Source: Desulfobacteraceae bacterium (GTDB lineage: Bacteria > Desulfobacterota > DSM-4660 > Desulfatiglandales > Desulfatiglandaceae). Taken from it: DNA of 6,684 nucleotides. The notes below the pieces were generated by a model. That model was not told the origin of the DNA. It searched no databases and worked only from the letters and a program-made list of their open reading frames with translations. Location of the stretch: positions 1 to 6,684 of the forward strand of contig DQZA01000068.1 of NCBI GenBank assembly GCA_011042035.1, given 5' to 3'. The first letter of the stretch is position 1, and each line of letters starts with the position of its first letter. Shown here piece after piece: positions 1 through 5,848 of the stretch. Made by a program: the position numbers and the translations under genes.

Positions 1-1961
1 CAAATGAGCACTCGCAACGCTTCCTTTATCAAAGCAGGGTCATAAATTCCCTGCCCGTCGGCCGGCTCTTCAAACACATATGCGGGAGCCACGGGCATCC
101 TGCGGCCCCTGTTAACGCGGCCGAATCGCTGAATCAGTGCCTCAAGGGGCGCAGGATCAGAGTAGATGGTATCCATGTCCATATTCAGACTCACCTCAAC
201 CACCTGGGTAGACACCACCATTATGGGAGGCGCTCTTTTGTATTCAGAGCCCACCCTCCCCAAGGCTAAATCAGCCAAGATACGCTGCTCTTTACCGAGA
301 CGGTCCCTCGCGTTGAAGCGGCTGTGCAATAGGATCAGCTTTCCCCCTGTAGGTCTAAGCGAGCTTTTCATAATCGCCCTATACACCGCCTGGGCCCTCG
401 TCACCGTATTACACGTTACCAGCACGCTCTTGCCCCCATGCCAGTCCCGAAGAGCCCTCTCCAGATTAGCTGCCTCCAAGAGGTCTCCAGGGAGAACGCT
501 GACCTGGTGCCTGGAGAACGCCTTAAATAAGGGTAAAGCAGCGGTTATTACATTCGGGTTTCCAAGGGCCTGTTCTACCCGATTTCTAATAGGCGCTGGA
601 AGGGTTGCCGACATCACCAAGAAACGAGCACCCCATTCCTCCCGTAAAAACTTCACGGTCTCGAGGATCATGGCAAGGCGCGTGGGTTCGTAAGCGTGGA
701 TTTCATCGAACACGAAGACCCCTTGGGCATAGTCGGCAAGCATGGCCTCGTGACCCTTCAGGCGATATACAACTTTGAGCATCTGATAGGGGCTGAAAAT
801 AGCCACCGGCTGGACGTGGAGCCTTGCCAAAGCCTTTATCCATTGCGCTAGTCGAGCAGCTTCCTCGACTGAATATTTCTGATCCATGAAACGCTGATAC
901 AATGCCACAAGGGACCTGCTGTGGACCAGACCAACCTTGCCGGAAAATGCGGCGTTGAGGCGGTCAAACATTGCATTCATGCTGGCCTGGTAGGGAAGGG
1001 TGTAGAAGAAACGGGGAATCCCAGTTGAAGATAGACGCTGTCGCGAGGCCCAGAGGAGAGCTGCCTCGGTTTTCCCACTACCTGTTGGGGCAATGAGAAT
1101 GGTGTTTCCCTCGGACTGGGCTGCAGCAGCCTGATGTTTATACAAAGAAGCCTGGTTCAGGGAGAACGCTTTCAAAATGCGTCTGGGTTCAAGGCGTGGC
1201 CTTTCTGTTTGGGCCACATGAGCTGAGGCCGTGTAATCCGCCTGGAGCATGAATCCCCGTAGAAGAAATCCCAGGGTAGGGGAAAGTAATCCTTCTCCTG
1301 ATTCAAACCCGGCAACCAAACGACGAAACTGATCCAGCCAGAACCTGATTCGCTCCGCCCCATGTTTTTTTACACCAGCCAGGGCCTCGTCCCGTGGGGG
1401 AGGGAACGGTGGAACGGGTACCTCACCCTCTGGGTGATTAGATGTCCAGCCAGTTATCGCCTGCTGTCGTTGCCATTCCCACAAGACTTTACATGTGTCA
1501 ATGTCAACTTCTGATATGAGCTCTGCGATAGGATCATCCTCCTGTGCAAGACCAAAGGGATATAATTGGAAGATATCACGAGGTTCCTTGTGGTGTGATA
1601 CGACGATCGACGCAACCCAGGCGGCCTCTGTCGGTTCCAAGTCATGGCAACACCAATCAACCCATAGAAGAGACAGTACCTCGTGACGGTGGTGCCAGAT
1701 TGGGCCGCCCCTTAGCATGAGCTGAAAAGAGGGGGCCGCCTTACCCCAGTCGTGGAGCCAAGCTGCGCGCCTGAGTATGAGCCAGAGCCTCGACAACTGG
1801 AAATGATCCTCGAGCTTAGGCCTTAGTTCCGCCAACCCATCGAGGCGCGCCAGCAAATTGCAGGTGTGTTCTCGGAGGCTTTCACCCCTATCGCATCCCG
1901 GTGAAGGGCTCTTGGCCCAGATTTCCTCAAGGGCCTCAGGCCAATGCGAAGAACCTCTCAT
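1..1961 (-). CDS. cas3: CRISPR-associated Cas3, HD nuclease plus SF2 helicase (C-terminus cut by window edge)
   Basis: Cas3 is recruited by the crRNA-guided Cascade complex to unwind and degrade target DNA in the cytoplasm. From ATG at 1961 the frame stays open for 653 codons to the left edge, with no internal stop, so the 3' end lies outside. The N-terminal HD nuclease is complete: His32, His70-Asp71 in WLHDWGKA, a His cluster at 90-93 followed by E94, and His123-His124. The helicase domain shows Walker A APTGSGKTEA (291-300), the DEIH box (419-422), motif III SAT (451-453), motif V STQVVEVSL (584-592) and motif VI QRFGRVNR (611-618). All catalytic residues I can identify are present, so an active enzyme is expected. 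The start overlaps the end of cas5 by 26 bases and has no clear Shine-Dalgarno sequence, which suggests translational coupling. An in-frame TTG nine bases upstream is a less likely start. The family call is near certain; placing it in type I-B rests on its neighbours. Confidence 0.96.
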   Translation of the reverse strand, partial: MRGSSHWPEALEEIWAKSPSPGCDRGESLREHTCNLLARLDGLAELRPKLEDHFQLSRLWLILRRAAWLHDWGKAAPSFQLMLRGGPIWHHRHEVLSLLWVDWCCHDLEPTEAAWVASIVVSHHKEPRDIFQLYPFGLAQEDDPIAELISEVDIDTCKVLWEWQRQQAITGWTSNHPEGEVPVPPFPPPRDEALAGVKKHGAERIRFWLDQFRRLVAGFESGEGLLSPTLGFLLRGFMLQADYTASAHVAQTERPRLEPRRILKAFSLNQASLYKHQAAAAQSEGNTILIAPTGSGKTEAALLWASRQRLSSTGIPRFFYTLPYQASMNAMFDRLNAAFSGKVGLVHSRSLVALYQRFMDQKYSVEEAARLAQWIKALARLHVQPVAIFSPYQMLKVVYRLKGHEAMLADYAQGVFVFDEIHAYEPTRLAMILETVKFLREEWGARFLVMSATLPAPIRNRVEQALGNPNVITAALPLFKAFSRHQVSVLPGDLLEAANLERALRDWHGGKSVLVTCNTVTRAQAVYRAIMKSSLRPTGGKLILLHSRFNARDRLGKEQRILADLALGRVGSEYKRAPPIMVVSTQVVEVSLNMDMDTIYSDPAPLEALIQRFGRVNRGRRMPVAPAYVFEEPADGQGIYDPALIKEALRVLI

Positions 1962-2679
1962 CTTTTTCAACCCAGGTGTGCAGGATCACGCCTAAAGGAT
2001 CTCCATTTATGACCGAACCGGTGGGGTCGGTCCAGTACCGAAGCCGAGGCTGTCCTGAAAAACGAAGAAAATCCCGTGTGTGCACTCGTCTTTCCAGTAT
2101 TACATAGCGGTCGTAGACAGGCTCCCTGCCCCGCATGTAATCAAGGAAGCGAGGCATCATCACAACTCTGCCTGCACCTGTATGCTTTGCTAAGCCGTAG
2201 GGCGCAAACGTTGCCTCGAAATAGGCATTTTCCGTCTCCTCCAATGAAAGGACTTCAACGCTCTTATAGGTAAACAAGTCCTGAGATCGGCCCAGGACCA
2301 CCGCATACCGCGGGTGGAGAAAGGCATCTCGCCATTGAGGGCGGTTGACGTACAAAGTCAATCTGGGATACGCCAATATTTCCCTTCGGAAGGGGTTGAC
2401 CTTTCCCTCCAGGGTCTTTCGCACCTTGGTCCCGGGCAATCGCCCCGTGGCTGGTCCTACCACGTGTACGTGCTCGATGTCCTCGAACACACCTTTGTGA
2501 AAGAATTGAACACCGAACAGGACACCCTTTGGATCGAACCATTCCCCAAGGGCGCTGCAAATATGGCCATAAATGGTTGCTGGGGGAGGCATCCTGAACG
2601 TGGGATGGACACCCTGCATGAAGTGAGGATACCGAAAAGACGTGGCCACCCCTTCCGCCACAATCTTCAATACCTTCAT
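1936..2679 (-). CDS. cas5: CRISPR-associated Cas5, Cascade subunit (type I-B, Cst/Tneap-like)
   Basis: Cas5 is the RAMP-fold Cascade subunit that holds the 5' handle of the crRNA and contacts Cas8. The 247-residue protein has the usual N-terminal Cas5 strand (MKVLKIVAEGVATSFRYP), then the conserved proline-rich turn and helix PPPATIYGHICSALG (31-45). It also has the family's YAVVLGRSQDL segment (125-135) and a C-terminal YWTDPTGS...G...LGVILHTW stretch (215-236) that I associate with Cas5 of Cst-type systems. No catalytic His is expected, because in subtype I-B a separate Cas6 normally processes the crRNA. AGGAG lies 6 bases before the ATG and supports this start. It sits 45 bases after cas7, and its end overlaps the start of cas3, so all are probably one transcript. 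The Cas5 call is firm; the exact subfamily is from memory of sequence patterns. Confidence 0.92.
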   Translation of the reverse strand: MKVLKIVAEGVATSFRYPHFMQGVHPTFRMPPPATIYGHICSALGEWFDPKGVLFGVQFFHKGVFEDIEHVHVVGPATGRLPGTKVRKTLEGKVNPFRREILAYPRLTLYVNRPQWRDAFLHPRYAVVLGRSQDLFTYKSVEVLSLEETENAYFEATFAPYGLAKHTGAGRVVMMPRFLDYMRGREPVYDRYVILERRVHTRDFLRFSGQPRLRYWTDPTGSVINGDPLGVILHTWVEKDERFFALA

Positions 2680-2724
2680 AGCTCGCTCCTACAAGTGCCT
2701 TTCCTACGGAGAGATAGTTTTCTA

Positions 2725-3813
2725 TTATGAAAACCAGCTCTTGTTTTCCTCATTTTCAAACGCTGCCGCCATCTCCTGAAAGGCCTTTCGCGGATGTGAG
2801 ACTTTGATTTGGTCTTTGAAATTCGCCAGTATTCCCCCTTCAAACAAGGCGTCTACCAAATGACTGCGCTGGTCGTCGAGATAGCCCTGGGTCCACCCTA
2901 CGTAAACTTTGGAAAGGACATCATCAGAAAACACCGTGAGCGATTCGCGGAGGGCTTCCAGCTTTATGACTGGGCGATGTCGTGCGTCCGCGTCCACTAT
3001 GTGTCCAAATACATGGTTTCCCCCCTTGGTGACGGCCATTATCACCAGATCAGGACTCACATCGGTGTAATGAACCGTTTGCATAGCACCTCCATCCAGA
3101 TGGGCCAACCCCTCAAAGAGTGCGGATACACGTCGGATTCTTTCCGGAAGGGAAAGTCTGTAGGCCTTTTCATTCTCCAGGTGCTCAAGCCCTTTCTCCT
3201 TTGCCTCACTTTTTCTTTCTTCATCCAGGTTCAAATACCCCGTCTTTTGCCTATAGGTGAAAGTCCCCGCTGCATGAAGATCGAGTGAAAACAGCCCCTT
3301 GAGGGTTGTCCTGTAGAACTGGTGTTCATAAGGGAAAGGATTTCCCTCCTGGCGACTCATAACCCCGAAATCATCCACCACACCGGTGGGAGCTATTGAT
3401 ACAAGGGTGCTGACTCGAAACGGAGAAACCCGAGTAACCGTCTCCTTGGTAGGTGTCTCTCCCGCCCGCGATTCATCGGCTTCACGCGCCACCTTGGCTG
3501 ATTCACGCTTTGAAGGCGCCCGCATGTAGCCGAATAAATCATCATCCCAGTACCTCAGCGGGTTGGCGTCTGTGTAGGCCACTTTCGCCTCTCTATAGAC
3601 CGGCGCCGCCACCCATCCCCACTCCCCCTGCTCCAGGGTCTTACGAAGCCAATAGCGGAAAGCTTGAGCCGACACATAGGGGTAGCCACCCTCTCTGGTG
3701 GGTATTAGCTTTACTCCCACCGTGTTGTCCGTGCGGGAACCCGGGATCTGTCCCAGATTATTCAGGGCCGACGCCGGTGCATCAATCAAAAACATTCCCG
3801 TCACAAAAGCCAT
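2725..3813 (-). CDS. cas7: CRISPR-associated Cas7 (Cst2/DevR family), Cascade backbone
   Basis: Cas7 polymerises along the crRNA spacer to form the Cascade backbone. The 362-residue protein matches the Cst2/DevR pattern: an N-terminal A..LNNLG...N..GVKLIP segment (16-38), then YPYVSAQAFRYWLRKTL (44-60), DDLFGYM (91-97), and VSPFRVSTLVSI...VDDFGVMSR (129-154). LKGLFSLDLHAAGTF (171-185) is also characteristic. Residues 99-127, just after DDLFGYM, are charged and low in hydrophobics, and look like a disordered insertion or thumb loop. A second charged stretch (198-217) precedes the helical part. The start is set at ATG 3813, because a perfect AGGAGG lies 7 bases upstream; a longer reading from TTG at 3834 would place that site inside the gene. 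The gap to cas8 is 38 bases. DevR is named after the homologous Myxococcus developmental gene; here a CRISPR role is inferred from the cas8-cas7-cas5-cas3 context. Confidence 0.95.
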   Translation of the reverse strand: MAFVTGMFLIDAPASALNNLGQIPGSRTDNTVGVKLIPTREGGYPYVSAQAFRYWLRKTLEQGEWGWVAAPVYREAKVAYTDANPLRYWDDDLFGYMRAPSKRESAKVAREADESRAGETPTKETVTRVSPFRVSTLVSIAPTGVVDDFGVMSRQEGNPFPYEHQFYRTTLKGLFSLDLHAAGTFTYRQKTGYLNLDEERKSEAKEKGLEHLENEKAYRLSLPERIRRVSALFEGLAHLDGGAMQTVHYTDVSPDLVIMAVTKGGNHVFGHIVDADARHRPVIKLEALRESLTVFSDDVLSKVYVGWTQGYLDDQRSHLVDALFEGGILANFKDQIKVSHPRKAFQEMAAAFENEENKSWFS

Positions 3814-3820
3814 CGTCCTT

Positions 3821-3830
3821 ACCTCCTTTT
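3821..3830 (-). promoter_or_regulatory. Ribosome binding site that fixes the cas7 start
   Basis: The minus strand reads AAAAGGAGGT here, almost the full anti-16S complement, ending 7 bases before ATG at 3813. A longer frame beginning with TTG at 3834 would swallow this site and add seven residues, so the ATG start is preferred. Confidence 0.85.
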
Positions 3831-3851
3831 GCAATAGAATCGTGCCTTGGT

Positions 3852-4265
3852 CTAGTTGTTGACAGCCTCAGCACTTTCTTCAATTTCTCCCAGCTCATCC
3901 ACATGCTCCTTAACCCATCCGGCCTGATAGAGCTGATCGATCATGCGGATAAGCACTAGGTCTCGGGCAAGCCGCCAATCATGTTGGGGTAGGTTATCGC
4001 CTTGTTCGAACACGGCAATAAATTGATCAAAGGTGATTAGCGGCGCGTGTCCCTTGCGGATTCTGGCATGACCCGCTTTGATAAGAGCCAGTCTTAGATC
4101 CGCATACCGGTTCGTGGTCAAGAAGGTATGGAAAAAACGTCGATCATTTTCCTCTTTGACATATTGTGCGAGCACATCTCCCAACGACCTGATATGGTTG
4201 ATTCTTTCCTGATCAATAAGCACCACCTTTCGCAAAAATTGTTCTGTCAACTGCCATGATATCAA
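3852..4265 (-). CDS. Possible internally translated small subunit Cas11 (within cas8)
   Basis: Some type I systems, including I-B, make their small Cascade subunit from an internal start near the 3' end of the large-subunit gene. Here an in-frame TTG (Leu356 of Cas8) at 4265 is preceded, 5 bases away, by GGTGAGG (4271-4277), a fair Shine-Dalgarno match. Starting there gives a 137-residue helical, mixed-charge protein, a plausible length for Cas11. No separate cas11 gene occurs in the window, which adds weight. There is no in-frame ATG in the expected region: Met180 is too early and Met463 too late. The TTG start is weak, and this is an inference. Confidence 0.3.
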   Translation of the reverse strand: MISWQLTEQFLRKVVLIDQERINHIRSLGDVLAQYVKEENDRRFFHTFLTTNRYADLRLALIKAGHARIRKGHAPLITFDQFIAVFEQGDNLPQHDWRLARDLVLIRMIDQLYQAGWVKEHVDELGEIEESAEAVNN

Positions 4266-5330
4266 GGCCGCCTCACCACGGATGGAGTAATGGGCGCGAG
4301 GGTCTCCAGGTCTTCGCGTTCGCTGGGGAACTCTCAGAAAATAGGTGCGGATGAATATTGGAGCATTTTCCGGCAACCTAAGCAAGTCCTCATAAAGGGT
4401 ATTAAAGCTTGGGACCTGCGGCTCCGCCGCTCCCTTTTTTCCCTTGGTCTTTGCCGCTACGATTTCCCAGCCCCTCTGCCTGATCTTATCCCATTGCTCT
4501 CGATATCGAGGTGTCAGAGCCACTCTCAGAAAATTTCCTACCTCCAAAGGAAGATCATAGATTGTCAAATCCGCACCCTGCCCGCTGTTGCTCAAGTGAT
4601 AAGCAGTGATACAGGCCGGAAATTCCGGATCACCGCCGGCTGCAAGGCGTTCTTCCTCAATGTCCAACAAGCATCCAACAAGCAAGGTCCCGATCCTGTG
4701 GGTTGGTTCCGGAAGTTTCGTAAGCCCCCCAGCCTGGGCGGCCTGAATGTGCCTGCGGTTCGTTTGGAGGAACTTCTTGGCAAAACGCACCATGAGGTCT
4801 TCATCATCGCTGTGGACCGCGAGCAGTCTGCCTGCGATCTTGCAGCAGCCGAGCGGAAATGCCTGGATCGCCAGGAGGGCTATCCCTGAGACCGGGATAC
4901 CCGCATCGCCGTAAGGGTGGAAGTTGATGATATCCTCCCCTGTGACCATGGGGATGTGTTGCCTGAAGGCCCTTCCGGGTGCAAGCCTATTCTTGTCATC
5001 TAGCGCCAGGCCGATTGCCGGGAGCCCCGTGAAGACGCACCGCTCGGTTGAAAGAATGGGAGTTCCTTCCTTGTAACATCTAAGCACTCGCTCAGCATAA
5101 GCTTTACGCCTATCAGGGGTCTTTTCAAAGGCCGGCTGAGTAAATCCACTGTTTGGAAATGCCACGGTCAGGAACGATTTCAGCGGGTTTACCACGTAGT
5201 TTCGGGCCATGTAATCGGCAATGGCGTCATAATCCGCTTCGATCAAATCCTCTGGCCTCGCTTTGTCTGCAAAGGCCGTGATCGTGGCGAGCCCCACATC
5301 CACCAAGGGATGCCCGGTAAAAGATGGCAT
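3852..5330 (-). CDS. cas8: CRISPR-associated Cas8, Cst1 type (Cas8b1/Cas8a1), Cascade large subunit
   Basis: Cas8 is the large Cascade subunit that recognises the PAM and helps recruit Cas3. This 492-residue protein starts with FTGHPLVDVGLATITAFADK...PEDL (4-29), the hallmark N-terminus of Cst1. It continues with NPLKSFLTVAFPNSGFTQPAF (48-68), INFHPYGDAGIPVSGIALLAIQAFPLG (135-161), GRLLAVHSDDEDL (167-179) and YHLSNSGQGADLTIYDLP (244-261), all in family order. The CXXC pairs typical of Cst1 are not seen: the expected positions read CVFT (98-101) and SGIA (148-151), so the zinc site is probably lost. A Lys/Ala-rich linker (292-304) separates the N-terminal part from a helical C-terminal part (about 350-480). 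That part resembles the region that other I-B systems also translate alone as Cas11. AAAGGAGG (5337-5344) lies 6 bases before the ATG. It is the first cas gene of the run; no cas6 precedes it. Confidence 0.93.
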   Translation of the reverse strand: MPSFTGHPLVDVGLATITAFADKARPEDLIEADYDAIADYMARNYVVNPLKSFLTVAFPNSGFTQPAFEKTPDRRKAYAERVLRCYKEGTPILSTERCVFTGLPAIGLALDDKNRLAPGRAFRQHIPMVTGEDIINFHPYGDAGIPVSGIALLAIQAFPLGCCKIAGRLLAVHSDDEDLMVRFAKKFLQTNRRHIQAAQAGGLTKLPEPTHRIGTLLVGCLLDIEEERLAAGGDPEFPACITAYHLSNSGQGADLTIYDLPLEVGNFLRVALTPRYREQWDKIRQRGWEIVAAKTKGKKGAAEPQVPSFNTLYEDLLRLPENAPIFIRTYFLRVPQRTRRPGDPRAHYSIRGEAALISWQLTEQFLRKVVLIDQERINHIRSLGDVLAQYVKEENDRRFFHTFLTTNRYADLRLALIKAGHARIRKGHAPLITFDQFIAVFEQGDNLPQHDWRLARDLVLIRMIDQLYQAGWVKEHVDELGEIEESAEAVNN

Positions 5331-5459
5331 TGTTCGCCTCCTTTATTGTCTGCGATGAATATTTCTTCTGGGCCACGCACTCAGGGGCAGAATTCGTGCG
5401 GTTGCTTTGACCAGGTTACTTGAGACATATCGCCTCTGGCCTAGAGAAGGAGAAGGAAG

Positions 5460-5528
5460 ATGGGCAATTGGACTCAGATTTCAACACATAGCCAGGAACA
5501 GGGGTCAAGAGATCCCGAGGCAAGGTGA
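5460..5528 (+). CDS. Possible 22-codon leader peptide or spurious mini-ORF
   Basis: The frame ATG to TGA encodes MGNWTQISTHSQEQGSRDPE followed by AR. It is preceded by a purine run with AAGGAG at 5447-5452, 7 bases from the ATG, a better ribosome binding site than many real genes have. The peptide is polar, has no recognisable motif and no convincing promoter upstream. It ends just before the promoter of the downstream pair. It could be a leader peptide, the remnant of a lost gene, or chance; chance is the most likely. Confidence 0.15.
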   Translation: MGNWTQISTHSQEQGSRDPEAR

Positions 5529-5529
5529 T

Positions 5530-5546
5530 CAATCTTTCGGTGATTG
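5530..5546. promoter_or_regulatory. Operator-like inverted repeat at the -35 box
   Basis: CAATC (5530-5534) and GATTG (5542-5546) form a perfect 5-bp inverted repeat with a 7-base centre, partly covering the -35 hexamer of the promoter at 5544-5572. Toxin-antitoxin operons are commonly repressed by their antitoxin, alone or with the toxin, through such sites. The arms are short, so this could be chance. Confidence 0.25.
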
Positions 5547-5572
5547 TCTTATTTCGGTGGTTTTGGTATAAT
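5544..5572 (+). promoter_or_regulatory. Sigma-70-type promoter with extended -10
   Basis: The -35 box TTGTCT (5544-5549, four of six consensus bases) is 17 bases from a perfect -10 box TATAAT (5567-5572). The -10 box is preceded by TGG, an extended -10. The expected transcription start is about 5579, where an ATG begins. The promoter drives the two plus-strand genes at 5633-6479. Because it lies inside the longer open frame that begins with GTG at 5525, that early start is unlikely to be real. Confidence 0.7.
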
Positions 5573-5618
5573 CTTTTTATGTCTGATAAAATTCAGAAGA
5601 ATTTTTTCAACCCTTATC

Positions 5619-5624
5619 GAGGAA
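5619..5624 (+). promoter_or_regulatory. Ribosome binding site deciding the start at 5633
   Basis: GAGGAA lies 8 bases before ATG 5633. The in-frame ATG at 5579 and GTG at 5525 have no comparable site: the first coincides with the predicted transcription start and the second is upstream of the promoter. This favours a 71-residue product. A leaderless 89-residue form from 5579 stays possible. Confidence 0.55.
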
Positions 5625-5632
5625 CGAGAGAA

Positions 5633-5848
5633 ATGACCTTGAAAGATATCGTCTGGGACTATCCACGGCCTTTATGCGACAAACTATGGAGGGCTAGGAG
5701 GATGGCCGAGTACCTTCCATTTGTCCTTGATAAACTCACCCGCAAAGAGAAGCAAATCCTTCTGGAACACCTCGACAAGATTAATCTCCCCGAAGAACGA
5801 AAAGAATTCATAAGACTGGTGTGCAGTGGAAAACAGGGTACTCACTGA
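5633..5848 (+). CDS. Small protein of unrecognised family, candidate antitoxin
   Basis: I do not recognise the family with confidence. From ATG 5633 it has 71 residues; from the in-frame ATG 5579 it would have 89, adding MSDKIQKNFFNPYRGTRE. The sequence is strongly charged and mostly helical in look: IVWDYPRPLCDKLWRARRMA near the N-terminus (6-25), then an amphipathic Lys/Glu/Leu-rich stretch (32-63). There is no signal peptide or membrane segment; the hydrophobic run read from GTG 5525 is translated promoter DNA. The short aromatic WDY motif followed by a helical Arg-rich segment and a PEERKEFI tail loosely recalls small proteins (DUF6922-like) often encoded just before AbiEii nucleotidyltransferases, but this is an impression only. 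It overlaps the next gene by 23 bases and shares its promoter, the usual place for an antitoxin. It is clearly expressed as a gene by context; its function is inferred. Confidence 0.7.
   Translation: MTLKDIVWDYPRPLCDKLWRARRMAEYLPFVLDKLTRKEKQILLEHLDKINLPEERKEFIRLVCSGKQGTH

Larger units (their letters stand above)
5331..5632. other. Divergent intergenic region between the cas operon and the toxin-antitoxin-like pair
   Basis: This 302-base stretch separates cas8 from the plus-strand genes. It contains the cas8 ribosome binding site (minus-strand AAAGGAGG, 5337-5344), a plus-strand promoter (5544-5572) and a small inverted repeat (5530-5546). There is also a short hairpin with a 6-bp stem, one G-U pair and an AAGA loop (5501-5516), and a 22-codon open frame with a good ribosome binding site (5460-5528). 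I looked on the minus strand for a sigma-70 promoter that could drive the cas operon and found no pair of boxes with acceptable spacing. No CRISPR repeat or leader with repeated units is visible. No gene remnant was recognised. Confidence 0.7.

Noticed and set aside
181..183. Asn593 in Cas3 where many homologues have Asp (EVSLNMD instead of EVSLDID)
   Set aside because: Other Cas3 proteins seem to tolerate Asn here, and all other helicase and HD motifs are intact, so I do not read it as inactivating.
166..693. Plus-strand open frame of 175 codons
   Set aside because: It is antisense to the helicase part of cas3, whose motifs are unmistakable; the translated product is Ser/Arg/Pro-rich with no recognisable domain.
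2314..3959. Plus-strand open frames of 138, 159 and 168 codons
   Set aside because: All lie antisense to cas5, cas7 and the end of cas8 and show low-complexity or unstructured sequence with no family signature.
4290..4889. Plus-strand open frame of 199 codons
   Set aside because: It is antisense to the middle of cas8, where the minus-strand frame carries conserved Cst1 motifs; no ribosome binding site or domain was seen.
5480..5500. TTTCAAC-containing stretch recalling the end of a CRISPR repeat
   Set aside because: It occurs once, with no second copy or spacer-length spacing in the window.
5525..5578. GTG start adding a hydrophobic N-terminal segment to the small plus-strand protein
   Set aside because: This segment covers the -35 and -10 boxes, so it would not be on the transcript; the hydrophobic look comes from translating promoter DNA.
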